Notes: generated by a model from the sequence alone, not told the origin. A DNA stretch of 9,745 nucleotides from Gammaproteobacteria bacterium (GCA_020444775.1 JAGRHX010000122.1:1-9745); one strand, 5' to 3'. Numbered from the stretch's first letter, positions 1-5,813 are shown. Made by a program: numbers and translations.

Positions 1-1
1 G

Positions 2-352
2 CTGCCGGAGGACGCCGACTGGCATTGGGATTATGGCCTGACGCTTTCGGCCGGTCGTGACATGCACGAAAGACGAGAGGTGCTGGGGCGGGTCGGCGAG
101 GTCTTCGTCTGTGTCGAAGGCGGTCCCGGCACCGAGCACGAGGCGCGGGTGGCGCTCGGTAGCGGCGCGCTGGTGATTCCCCTGGCAAGCTCCGGCGGCT
201 TCGCCCGCGAGCTGTTCCATGGCCTGGCGTCACCACGATGCGTGTCGTCCGATGCCTGGGAGGCGCTGCAACGGGACGATCTGACGGCCAGCGAGATCGG
301 TCGTGTGATCGCCCGGCTGGTGGCCGAGGTCGAGCGCGACCAGCACAGTTAG
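2..352 (+). CDS. SLOG/LOG-like Rossmann-fold protein, 3' part only
   Basis: The reading frame is open from the left edge, so the 5' end lies outside the window; 116 residues and the TAG stop are visible. The best landmark is a GGPGTEHE stretch at visible residues 40-47, preceded by a hydrophobic strand (EVFVCVE) and followed by a hydrophobic strand ending in a small-residue turn (ALVIPLASSGG). An arginine-bearing helix (RDMHERREVL) precedes it. This order (R...M, then GGxGTxxE, then VIPL..SGG) resembles the SLOG/LOG nucleotide-binding superfamily, which includes cytokinin-activating LOG enzymes and DprA-like proteins. The C-terminal 40 residues are helical and charged. I cannot assign a reaction. 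A gap of 353 bases separates it from the next gene, so a shared operon is uncertain. Family call is moderate, function unknown. Confidence 0.6.
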   Translation: MPEDADWHWDYGLTLSAGRDMHERREVLGRVGEVFVCVEGGPGTEHEARVALGSGALVIPLASSGGFARELFHGLASPRCVSSDAWEALQRDDLTASEIGRVIARLVAEVERDQHS

Positions 353-448
353 CACCCCGCCGAGACGCTGCTTCGCAGGACGATCCCGTGCTGCTCGACG
401 GCACCTGGTGGACGAAGCTGGTGCAAGGACCGCAACCGCTTCGCAGGT

Positions 449-467
449 CTGCCCAAGGACGGTGCAG
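449..467 (+). promoter_or_regulatory. possible ANTAR-type hairpin in the regulator's own leader
   Basis: Bases 449-454 pair with 461-467 (six pairs, one bulged T at 463) and expose the six-base loop AAGGAC, which has A at position 1 and G at position 4. A second AAGGAC at 425-430 sits in a weaker hairpin (420-424 with 432-437, seven-base loop, one bulge). Two such hairpins side by side would fit the ANTAR-target layout and suggest self-regulation of the downstream ANTAR gene. The stems are short and imperfect, so this is tentative. Confidence 0.25.
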
Positions 468-480
468 CGTGATTCCGCCG

Positions 481-500
481 TTGGTGTCGTTTCGCACCAA
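481..500. repeat. inverted repeat TTGGTG-N8-CACCAA
   Basis: TTGGTG at 481-486 is the exact reverse complement of CACCAA at 495-500, separated by eight bases. It could form a short RNA hairpin or be a dimeric operator. No T-run follows, so it is not an intrinsic terminator for the upstream gene. Confidence 0.35.
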
Positions 501-531
501 ATCGCGGCCGTTCGTTTGTCGCAAGGCCCGA

Positions 532-551
532 CAATCCACGCATATGGATTG
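532..551. promoter_or_regulatory. perfect inverted repeat CAATCCA-N6-TGGATTG (operator or hairpin)
   Basis: The 7-base arms (532-538 and 545-551) match perfectly around a six-base centre. The total of 20 bp is about two helical turns, the usual footprint of a dimeric transcription factor. The arms are AT-richer than the surrounding DNA. As RNA it would make a 7-bp hairpin with loop CGCATA, which lacks the A1/G4 pattern of ANTAR loops. It lies about 155 bases before the ANTAR start codon. Its function is inferred from symmetry and position only. Confidence 0.35.
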
Positions 552-705
552 CCGCTGGCGCGCGCGGAAACCCCACCCCTGACTTGGTCCACCGGGCGAA
601 GAGGCCGTGAGCCCTCCTGGCGATCCGACCCGCCACCCGAGCGCTCCCGAGAAGCTGGTATGCATGTTGCTTCGAGGGTGTCGAACGGACCGGAGCGAAT
701 CGACC

Positions 706-1419
706 ATGACCGACAGCGCTAGCGCGAGCGAGAGCAAGCTCGATGTGGCGGCCGCTGCCTCGGGGCCGACCCGAGTCGGTGTCCAGCGCGAGAGCCCGCC
801 GCTCAGGCTGGTGATGCCTACCGGGCTCGCGGTGCTGCTGATCGACGAGGACTCGAGCCGACTCGACACGACCAGGCGGCTGCTCGAGGAGCAGGGCTTC
901 TATGTGCAAGCGCAAGATCAGTGCCTGCGAGAGATCGTTCATAGCGCGCGCGGGCAGGGCAAGGGCGCGCTGCGCCCCGATGCTGTCGTGGTGCGGCGTA
1001 AGCGGGTGGACGAGCTGCTGTTGCAGGTGCTTGCCGAGCTGGACCCCGGCGAACGTACACCCATCGTGCTGCTGAGCGAGGATGCCACCGCATCCAGCAT
1101 AGAGGCGGCGATTCAGGCCGGTGTAGATGCTTATGTGGTCGTGGGTGTGAGCGGTGGCCGTCTGAGCACCGCAATAGCCACCGCGCGAGCCCACTTTGCA
1201 CGGATGTCGGTCGCTCACGCCGAGCTGATTGACACGCGGCGGCGACTCGAGGAACGCAAGATCATCGAGCGTGCCAAGGGCGTGGTGATGCGCCAGCGCG
1301 GCATCGACGAAGCCCAGGCATATCGGCTACTGCGCGAACGCGCGATGCGTCAGGAGCAGCGGCTGGCGGAGATCGCTCGAGCCGTCACCGATGCCGCCGA
1401 CCTGCTGGAGGATCTTTGA
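706..1419 (+). CDS. NasT-like ANTAR-domain RNA-binding antiterminator with degenerate receiver domain
   Basis: The protein has 237 residues. After a roughly 40-residue low-complexity N-terminus comes a receiver-like domain (about 41-166) that begins LAVLLIDEDS, which keeps the acidic cluster (D47, E48, D49). The strand that normally ends in the phospho-acceptor Asp reads PDAVVVRRKR (91-100), so that Asp is absent. The C-terminal 65 residues form an ANTAR domain, with a coiled-coil-like helix (LIDTRRRLEERKIIERAKG), then VVMRQRGIDEAQAYRLLRERAM and LAEIARAVTDAADLL. ANTAR proteins bind paired RNA hairpins with six-base loops and prevent early transcription termination; NasT does this for nitrate-assimilation operons and is held inactive by the NrtA-like sensor NasS. 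The ATG at 706 was chosen because the domain lies well inside and GGAG (692-695) sits ten bases upstream; the in-frame start at 607 would add an unrelated-looking Arg/Pro-rich tail. The downstream leader holds the expected RNA target. No NasS gene is visible. Confidence 0.9.
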   Translation: MTDSASASESKLDVAAAASGPTRVGVQRESPPLRLVMPTGLAVLLIDEDSSRLDTTRRLLEEQGFYVQAQDQCLREIVHSARGQGKGALRPDAVVVRRKRVDELLLQVLAELDPGERTPIVLLSEDATASSIEAAIQAGVDAYVVVGVSGGRLSTAIATARAHFARMSVAHAELIDTRRRLEERKIIERAKGVVMRQRGIDEAQAYRLLRERAMRQEQRLAEIARAVTDAADLLEDL

Positions 1420-1451
1420 GGTGCGACGGCGATGCCGGGCCTGAACCTGTG

Positions 1452-1473
1452 TTCGGCAACGTCATGCCCTGAA
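1452..1473 (+). promoter_or_regulatory. accessory leader hairpin containing AACGTC
   Basis: GGCA (1455-1458) pairs with TGCC (1465-1468), extended by TTC (1452-1454) with GAA (1471-1473) across a two-base bulge. The hexamer AACGTC is at the tip, but in the best pairing its first A closes the stem and the loop becomes ACGTCA, so it fits the ANTAR loop rule less well than the core pair downstream. Confidence 0.3.
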
Positions 1474-1502
1474 AGCGGATTGTCTAGTCAGATTCGGCGT
1501 TG

Positions 1503-1563
1503 TCGTCCAACGGCGGATGGGAATGCCTGTGAACCACCTGCCGGCCAACGTCGGTCGGACAGG
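1503..1563 (+). promoter_or_regulatory. ANTAR-target RNA: tandem hairpins with A1/G4 six-base loops
   Basis: Hairpin 1 pairs TCGTCC (1503-1508) with GGATGG (1515-1520), six pairs including two G-U, and shows loop AACGGC. Hairpin 2 pairs 1541-1546 with 1553-1558 (six pairs, one G-U), extended by CCTG (1537-1540) with CAGG (1560-1563) across a single bulged A at 1559, and shows loop AACGTC (1547-1552). Both loops have A at position 1 and G at position 4. Two adjacent hairpins with hexaloops carrying A1 and G4 is the established recognition element of ANTAR proteins. An ANTAR gene lies directly upstream and a nitrate-type importer directly downstream, the classic arrangement for NasT/NasR control. 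The folding is by eye; no covariation has been tested. Confidence 0.65.
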
Positions 1564-1571
1564 TCTGTCAC

Positions 1572-1593
1572 TGGGGACCAACGGCGGGCCTCG
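1572..1593 (+). promoter_or_regulatory. third leader hairpin with loop AACGGC
   Basis: Bases 1572-1579 pair with 1586-1593 around loop AACGGC (1580-1585), with one A-G mismatch at 1577/1588 and two G-U pairs. The loop again has A1 and G4. Its left arm also contains GACC (1576-1579), which can instead pair with GGTC at 1553-1556 in the right arm of the second core hairpin, so this hairpin and an alternative fold compete. Confidence 0.4.
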
Positions 1594-1633
1594 AATCGCA
1601 CCGCCGGCGGCGCACGCAGCTCGCCGGCAACAC

Positions 1634-1639
1634 GGAGAA
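1634..1639 (+). promoter_or_regulatory. ribosome binding site deciding the importer binding-protein start
   Basis: GGAGAA ends nine bases before the ATG at 1649. The upstream in-frame ATG at 1517 has no comparable site and sits within a regulatory hairpin stem, which favours 1649. Confidence 0.7.
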
Positions 1640-1648
1640 CGACTGGAA

Positions 1649-3295
1649 ATGGGTGCTCTAGCCGATCCCTTCGATCCAGATGCCTTGCTCTGGAGCGGCT
1701 GTCCATGCGGACAGCACCGTTCGATCATCGAACACAACATGAAGATGGCCGAGCTGAGCGGCGCCGCCGGCTCGAGATTCTTCTGCGTCGAGGACGATGC
1801 CACGTCAGACGGCGTGGCCGGCGCTGGCGGTACTTCAGACGCCTCCGGCGGCAGGTCCAATCCGGGCCGCAGCCAGCCGGCCCACAGCCCGGCGAACTGT
1901 TTCGACCCGCAATGTCCACAGCCCGGATGCGGCGCGGTGCGCGAAGCCGCGAGGCGCAACGGCACCTTGGATGTCATGCGTGATCTCCAGGCCGGCGCCG
2001 TCGCCAGCCGCGAGCCCACGGCCGATGACATGGAGGCCGCCATGGCGCGCTCGGTCGAGAGCGCCATCGTCAAGGGCATCTTCGGCACCGACCTGAACCG
2101 CAGGAGCTTCCTGCGCCTGGTAGGCGCGAGCACGGCCGCCGCGGCAATCTCCTCCATCCTCCCCATGGACGCGGTCAAGGCGGCGATAGTCGACGCCAAG
2201 GGGCCACTGGAGAAGACCAATCTGAAGGTTGGATTCGTGCCCATCACCTGCGCGACGCCGATCATCATGGCCCATCCGTTGGGCTTCTATAAGAAGTACG
2301 GGCTCGATGTAGAGGTCATCAAGACCGCCGGTTGGGCGGTCAGCCGTGACAAGTCCCTGTCGGGCGAGTACGACGCGGCGCACATGCTGACGCCGATGCC
2401 GCTGGCGATCTCGCTGGGCGCGGGGTCCGTGGCCAGGCCGTGGACCATGCCGGCAGTGGAGAACATCAACGGCCAGGCGATCGTGCTTGCCAACAAGCAC
2501 AAGGACAAGAACGATCCAAAGATGTGGAAGGGCTTCAAGTTCGCGGTGCCCTTCGAGTACTCGATGCACAACTTCCTGCTTCGCTACTACGTCGCGGAGC
2601 ATGGGTTGGACCCGGACAAGGACATCCAGATCCGCGTGCTGCCACCGCCCGAGATGGTCGCCAACCTGCGTGCCGACAATGTCGACGGCTATCTGTCTCC
2701 CGACCCGTTCAACCAGCGCGCGGTGTTCGACGGCGTGGGCTTCATCCACAAGCTCACCAAGGACATCTGGGAGAAGCACCCCTGCTGCGCGTTTGCCGCG
2801 AGTCGAGACTTCATCGAGACCAATCCGAACACCTTCCTGGCGCTGTGGAAGTCGATCATGGATGCGACCAACTACGCATCCATCAAATCGAATCGCAAGG
2901 AGATCTCCAAGGCCATTGCGCCCAAGAACTATCTGAATCAACCCGTCACGGTGCTCGAGCAGGTTCTGGTCGGCACCTTTGCCGACGGCCTGGGCAACAT
3001 CCGCAAGGAACCTGACCGGATCGACTTCGACCCGTTCCCCTGGCACTCGATGGCGGTGTGGATTCTGACCCAGATGAAGCGTTGGGGTTACGTGAAGGGC
3101 GATCTGGACTATCGGAAGGTGGCCGAGGAGGTCTATCTCGCGACCGATGCGCAGAAGCTCATGAAGGAGATGGGGCTCGATGGACCGTACGCGACGCCCC
3201 CGGAGAAGACCTATGCAGCGTACAGCATCATGGGCAAGACCTTTGATCCGGACAAGCCAGATGAGTACGTGCAGAGCTTTGCGATAAAGCGTTAG
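1649..3295 (+). CDS. NrtA/CynA-type ABC transporter substrate-binding protein with long Cys-bearing N-terminal extension and Tat signal
   Basis: This 548-residue protein should bind nitrate, nitrite or cyanate outside the inner membrane and pass it to the permease encoded next. From about residue 183 it has the NrtA/CmpA fold signature: KVGFVPITCATPIIMAHPLG, a GFYKKYGLDVE helix, VPFEYSMHN, DNVDGYLSPDPFNQRAVFDG, LTKDIWEKHPCCAF, NYLNQPVTVLEQVL, and RIDFDPFPWHSMAVWILTQM near the C-terminus. A twin-arginine signal (NRRSFLRLVG, Arg151-Arg152) followed by an Ala-rich hydrophobic stretch predicts folded export by Tat. What is odd is the 150 residues before it. They contain DPFDPDALLWSGCPCGQH (Cys18, Cys20), Cys46, and a C-x4-C-x4-C set (84, 89, 94). 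Tat n-regions are usually short, so this is either a cytoplasmic domain or a family-specific leader. Similar CxCGxH starts occur, as I recall, in some proteobacterial relatives. Substrate choice cannot be read from sequence; the adjacent cyanase favours cyanate. Confidence 0.9.
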   Translation: MGALADPFDPDALLWSGCPCGQHRSIIEHNMKMAELSGAAGSRFFCVEDDATSDGVAGAGGTSDASGGRSNPGRSQPAHSPANCFDPQCPQPGCGAVREAARRNGTLDVMRDLQAGAVASREPTADDMEAAMARSVESAIVKGIFGTDLNRRSFLRLVGASTAAAAISSILPMDAVKAAIVDAKGPLEKTNLKVGFVPITCATPIIMAHPLGFYKKYGLDVEVIKTAGWAVSRDKSLSGEYDAAHMLTPMPLAISLGAGSVARPWTMPAVENINGQAIVLANKHKDKNDPKMWKGFKFAVPFEYSMHNFLLRYYVAEHGLDPDKDIQIRVLPPPEMVANLRADNVDGYLSPDPFNQRAVFDGVGFIHKLTKDIWEKHPCCAFAASRDFIETNPNTFLALWKSIMDATNYASIKSNRKEISKAIAPKNYLNQPVTVLEQVLVGTFADGLGNIRKEPDRIDFDPFPWHSMAVWILTQMKRWGYVKGDLDYRKVAEEVYLATDAQKLMKEMGLDGPYATPPEKTYAAYSIMGKTFDPDKPDEYVQSFAIKR

Positions 3296-3302
3296 CGCCA
3301 GC

Positions 3303-3354
3303 CCGGGCACGTTCGCGTGCCGTTGCCCGGTGCGGCAGGACAGGGACGTCCTGC
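3303..3354 (+). promoter_or_regulatory. two intercistronic hairpins between binding-protein and permease genes
   Basis: The first hairpin is GGCACG (3306-3311) with CGTGCC (3316-3321) closed by a stable TTCG tetraloop; a competing fold pairs CCGGGC (3303-3308) with GCCCGG (3325-3330). The second is a perfect 7-bp stem (3335-3341 with 3348-3354) with loop AGGGAC (3342-3347), again A1 and G4. No T-tract follows either. Hairpins here often protect the abundant binding-protein mRNA or reduce read-through into permease genes. That role is inferred. Confidence 0.6.
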
Positions 3355-3386
3355 GGCTTCGAAGGCATGACCAGAGAGTAGGAGAC

Positions 3387-4232
3387 ATGTCAATCCGAGC
3401 CAGCTTGAGAACCCGGTCGATGGTCCTGTCCGCAGTGATCTTCGCTCTGTTCATCGCGGCCTGGGCGCTCGCCATCCAAGGTGGTGAGAATCAGGCACAG
3501 GACGTAGACCCCGCCTACGCCGCCTTGCTCGGCGCGACCGCGAAGGGCAAGTCCGCGATGCCCGGGCCGTTCGAGGTCGGTGCCCAGATCTGGAGTCATC
3601 TGAGCAATCCCTTCTACGACGCCGGACCCAACGACAAGGGTATCGGGATCCAGCTCGCCTACTCCATCGGCCGGGTGATGATTGGCTTTGGCATGGCGGT
3701 GATGCTGGCGGTGCCGCTTGGCTTCCTCATAGGCATGTCGCCGCTGGTGTATCGGGCGCTGGACCCCTTCATCCAGATCATGAAGCCGGTATCGCCGCTC
3801 GCCTGGATGCCCCTGGCCCTCTATACGATCAAGGATTCGACCCTGTCGTCGATCTTCGTCATCTTCATCTGTTCGGTGTGGCCGATGCTGATCAACACCG
3901 CATTCGGTGTCGCCTCGGTACGACGGGAGTGGTTGAACGTGGCCAGAACCTTGGAGGTCGGCCGGATCCGAACCGCGCTCGCGGTCATCCTACCGGCCGC
4001 GGCACCGACCATATTGACCGGGATGCGGATATCCATCGGTATCGCCTGGCTGGTAATCGTCGCCGCCGAGATGCTCGTCGGTGGCACCGGTGTCGGCTAC
4101 TTCGTCTGGAACGAATGGAACAACCTGTCGATCACCAACGTGATCGCGGCAATCTTCTTCATCGGTATGGTTGGCATGGTGCTCGATCTGGCACTGGGCT
4201 ACCTGGCCCGAATCGTCACCTATCAGGAGTAG
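3387..4232 (+). CDS. ABC transporter permease, nitrate/cyanate type (NrtB-like)
   Basis: This inner-membrane channel subunit has 281 residues and should work as a homodimer with the binding protein and ATPase. One transmembrane helix lies near the N-terminus (about 12-30), followed by a periplasmic stretch of about 60 residues and then a core of hydrophobic helices. The EAA-like loop that docks the ATPase is at about 184-205, reading ARTLEVGRIRTALAVILP. The end (NEWNNLSITNVIAAIFFIGM) is typical of the NtrB/SsuC-like permease branch. The start at ATG 3387 has AGGAG at 3380-3384, only two bases away, which is short; the next ATG at 3420 lacks a site and would cut into the first helix. Its stop is two bases before the ATPase start, which implies tight co-translation. 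The cargo is inferred from neighbours. Confidence 0.9.
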   Translation: MSIRASLRTRSMVLSAVIFALFIAAWALAIQGGENQAQDVDPAYAALLGATAKGKSAMPGPFEVGAQIWSHLSNPFYDAGPNDKGIGIQLAYSIGRVMIGFGMAVMLAVPLGFLIGMSPLVYRALDPFIQIMKPVSPLAWMPLALYTIKDSTLSSIFVIFICSVWPMLINTAFGVASVRREWLNVARTLEVGRIRTALAVILPAAAPTILTGMRISIGIAWLVIVAAEMLVGGTGVGYFVWNEWNNLSITNVIAAIFFIGMVGMVLDLALGYLARIVTYQE

Positions 4233-4234
4233 TC

Positions 4235-5206
4235 GTGAGCATTTCGAACAGCGGCGTCGCCGCCGCCGGCAGTCCGGAGGCCGAGGCATCCGAGGCAGCG
4301 CGCATCGAGGTGCAGGGGCTGGAACAGCGCTTCCCCACGCCTGACGGTCAGGACAGCACGGAGATCTTCGGCGACATCTGGTTCTCCATAGAGCCCGGTG
4401 AGTTCGTTTGTCTTATCGGGCATTCGGGATGCGGCAAGACGACCCTGCTGAACATTCTTGCGGGGCTGGCCCGTCCGAGCGGTGGTCTGGTGCTGGTCGG
4501 TGGCCGCGAGATCTCCGGTCCATCGCTGAACCGGGCGGTGGTTTTCCAGAGCCATGCCCTGTTGCCGTGGATGAACGTGCGGGCGAACATCGCCTTCGCG
4601 GTCCGGTCGAGATGGCCGCGACTGGGTAGCGCCGAGCTACAGGCGCACTGTCAGAAATATATCGATCTCGTGCACCTGACCGGTTCGGAGGACAAGAAGC
4701 CGGCGCAGCTCTCAGGCGGGATGAAGCAGCGTGTAGGCATTGCGCGTGCGATGTCCATAGAGCCGCAGATCATGTTGCTGGATGAGCCCTTCAGTGCTCT
4801 CGACGCGTTGACGCGTGGCAGCCTGCAAGATGAGCTGCTCGCGATCTGCAAGCACACCAGTCAGACGGTGTTCATGATCACCCACGATATCGACGAGGCG
4901 ATCCTGCTCGCGGACAAGATCGTGCTGATGACCAATGGACCCGGTGCGCGGATCTGCGAGGTGGTGCAGAACACCTTGCCCAGAGAGCGAACGCGACATG
5001 ATGTCCATCGGCAGCCGGACTACTACCCGATGCGCAATCATCTGATCGAGTTCCTGGTGAATCGATCCGCGGACTTCGAGCGTGAGCTGTCGTCCAGCGG
5101 TTATGACCCGAAATCACCGCCGGTGGTGCGACCGCGGGCGTGCGAACCGGCGCCGGCCGAGTCGATGGGGGCGGATGGCCCGACCGGTGTCTCCATGCGC
5201 GCGTGA
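4235..5206 (+). CDS. ABC transporter ATP-binding protein, nitrate/cyanate type (NrtD-like)
   Basis: The 323-residue cytoplasmic ATPase powers the importer. All hallmarks are present: Walker A GHSGCGKTT (62-70), Q-loop VVFQSHALLPW (Gln105), signature LSGGMKQR (159-166), Walker B IMLLDEPFSALD (179-190) and switch His217 in MITHDIDEA. About 100 residues follow, including YPMRNHLIEFLVNRS, a tail seen in the single-domain NrtD type and different from NrtC, which carries a fused binding-protein domain. The final 35 residues are Pro/Ala-rich and look disordered. The start is a GTG at 4235 with AGGAG at 4225-4229, inside the last permease codons. An upstream in-frame extension would overlap the permease gene by hundreds of bases and was discarded. 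Confidence 0.92.
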   Translation: MSISNSGVAAAGSPEAEASEAARIEVQGLEQRFPTPDGQDSTEIFGDIWFSIEPGEFVCLIGHSGCGKTTLLNILAGLARPSGGLVLVGGREISGPSLNRAVVFQSHALLPWMNVRANIAFAVRSRWPRLGSAELQAHCQKYIDLVHLTGSEDKKPAQLSGGMKQRVGIARAMSIEPQIMLLDEPFSALDALTRGSLQDELLAICKHTSQTVFMITHDIDEAILLADKIVLMTNGPGARICEVVQNTLPRERTRHDVHRQPDYYPMRNHLIEFLVNRSADFERELSSSGYDPKSPPVVRPRACEPAPAESMGADGPTGVSMRA

Positions 5207-5236
5207 GCCGCGCGGCATGTGGAGGCCGCGCGCGGC
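5207..5236 (+). promoter_or_regulatory. GC-rich hairpin between ATPase and cyanase genes
   Basis: The bases just after the ATPase stop can pair GCCGCGCG (5207-5214) with CGCGCGGC (5229-5236). In another register, 5209-5216 pairs with 5225-5232 around an eight-base loop. Both are all-GC 8-bp stems. No T-run follows, so it is not an intrinsic terminator; it may mark an mRNA processing or stability point that sets cyanase levels apart from the transporter. Confidence 0.5.
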
Positions 5237-5278
5237 GATCGAAGAAATGTTGCGAACTTGAACCTGGAGAGGCGAGCG

Positions 5279-5728
5279 ATGAGTCGGAAAGCGTTGACCG
5301 AGAAGATCATCACACACAAGACCCTGAGCGGCGTGAAATGGGCCTCTATTGCCGAGGCCGTGGGGCAGTCCAAGGAGTGGACCACCGCCGCGTTGCTGGG
5401 GCAGATGTCGATGACCCGGGCACAGGCCGAGGCGGCCGGGAATGCGTTGGGGCTGAACTTCAGCGACGAGGAGATCGCCCTGCTGATGACCGTGCCTTAT
5501 CGCGGGTCGCTGGAGCAGGCCGTGCCCACCGATGCCCTGGTCTATCGCTTGTACGAGATCGTGCAGGTCTACGGCACCACCTTCAAGGCGCTGATCGAAG
5601 AGGAATTTGGAGACGGAATCATGAGCGCCATAGACTTCGAGATGGATATCGCCCGCAAGGCGGATCCGAAGGGGGACCGGGTGGTGATAACGATGAGCGG
5701 CAAGTTCCTGCCCTATCGCACCTATTGA
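5279..5728 (+). CDS. cynS: cyanase (cyanate hydratase)
   Basis: Cyanase converts cyanate plus bicarbonate to CO2 and carbamate, which decays to ammonia and CO2, giving both detoxification and a nitrogen source. It is a cytoplasmic decamer. The 149-residue product has the usual layout: an N-terminal helical bundle (KIITHKTLSGVKWASIAEAV) and the C-terminal dimer domain PTDALVYRLYEIVQVYGTTF, FGDGIMSAIDFEMDI, ending GKFLPYRTY. The catalytic triad Arg90, Glu93 and Ser116 matches the known Arg96, Glu99 and Ser122 of the E. coli enzyme with a constant offset of six. ATG at 5279 has GGAGAGG just upstream; the longer frame from 5219 would add 20 residues that start inside the GC-rich hairpin. Placement directly after the importer strongly suggests uptake and breakdown of the same compound. 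Confidence 0.97.
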   Translation: MSRKALTEKIITHKTLSGVKWASIAEAVGQSKEWTTAALLGQMSMTRAQAEAAGNALGLNFSDEEIALLMTVPYRGSLEQAVPTDALVYRLYEIVQVYGTTFKALIEEEFGDGIMSAIDFEMDIARKADPKGDRVVITMSGKFLPYRTY

Positions 5729-5813
5729 TTCGTGGACTTGGCCGCTGCCGAGGAGCGACGGTCGGCGCTGGAAGTCGACGCGTAGCCGGGCGGCAATCGA
5801 GGAGACTGGGTTG

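Larger units (their letters stand above)
353..705. other. 353-base intergenic region with several inverted repeats
   Basis: No frame here looks like a real protein: open frames on both strands are rich in Arg, Pro and Ser and overlap each other without recognisable motifs. The stretch holds two candidate hairpins presenting AAGGAC (about 420-437 and 449-467), an inverted repeat at 481-500, and a perfect 7-base inverted repeat at 532-551. A 10-base direct repeat (GCTTCGCAGG) occurs at about 369-378 and 438-447. I see no convincing sigma70 or sigma54 promoter and no T-tract terminator. It is most likely the promoter and leader region of the ANTAR gene. Confidence 0.5.
1420..1648 (+). promoter_or_regulatory. 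structured leader of the ABC importer operon
   Basis: These 229 bases between the ANTAR gene and the binding-protein gene contain four copies of AACGKC: AACGTC at 1458-1463, AACGGC at 1509-1514, AACGTC at 1547-1552 and AACGGC at 1580-1585. Each lies in a hairpin that can be folded by hand. The perfect palindrome CCGCCGGCGG follows near 1601-1610. No U-rich intrinsic terminator and no clear sigma70 promoter can be seen, so the transcript may start inside or upstream of the ANTAR gene. An in-frame ATG at 1517 extends the importer frame into this region, but it lies in the stem of the first core hairpin. Confidence 0.6.

Noticed and set aside
516..546. Weak sigma70-like pair TTGTCG and CATATG
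   Set aside because: Spacing of 19 and poor -10 match; overlaps the inverted repeat.
607..705. Longer start for the ANTAR gene at 607 or 664
   Set aside because: The extra residues are Arg/Pro/Cys-rich without family resemblance, while ATG 706 has GGAG upstream.
349..1218. Antisense open frame of 289 codons opposite the regulator gene
   Set aside because: Same reason: a mirror of GC-rich codon usage, no recognisable domain, conflicts with a clear ANTAR gene.
1455..1467. Possible sigma54 promoter (GG...GC) before the importer operon
   Set aside because: Spacing between GG and GC is nine bases, not ten, and flanking bases do not fit; the stretch is better explained as a hairpin.
1517..1648. 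In-frame N-terminal extension of the binding protein from ATG 1517 (44 more residues)
   Set aside because: No ribosome binding site, the ATG lies in the stem of an ANTAR-type hairpin, and the added residues look like translated leader; GGAGAA before 1649 is much better.
1835..3475. Very long antisense open frame (546 codons) opposite the binding-protein gene
   Set aside because: Its translation is rich in Arg, His and Leu with no motif, as expected from high-GC third positions of the real gene on the + strand.
5747..5766. Hairpin GCCGA/TCGGC between cyanase and HupE genes with AGCGAC inside the loop
   Set aside because: Only five pairs with a ten-base loop; AGCGAC is not a closed hexaloop, so it is not counted as an ANTAR-type element.
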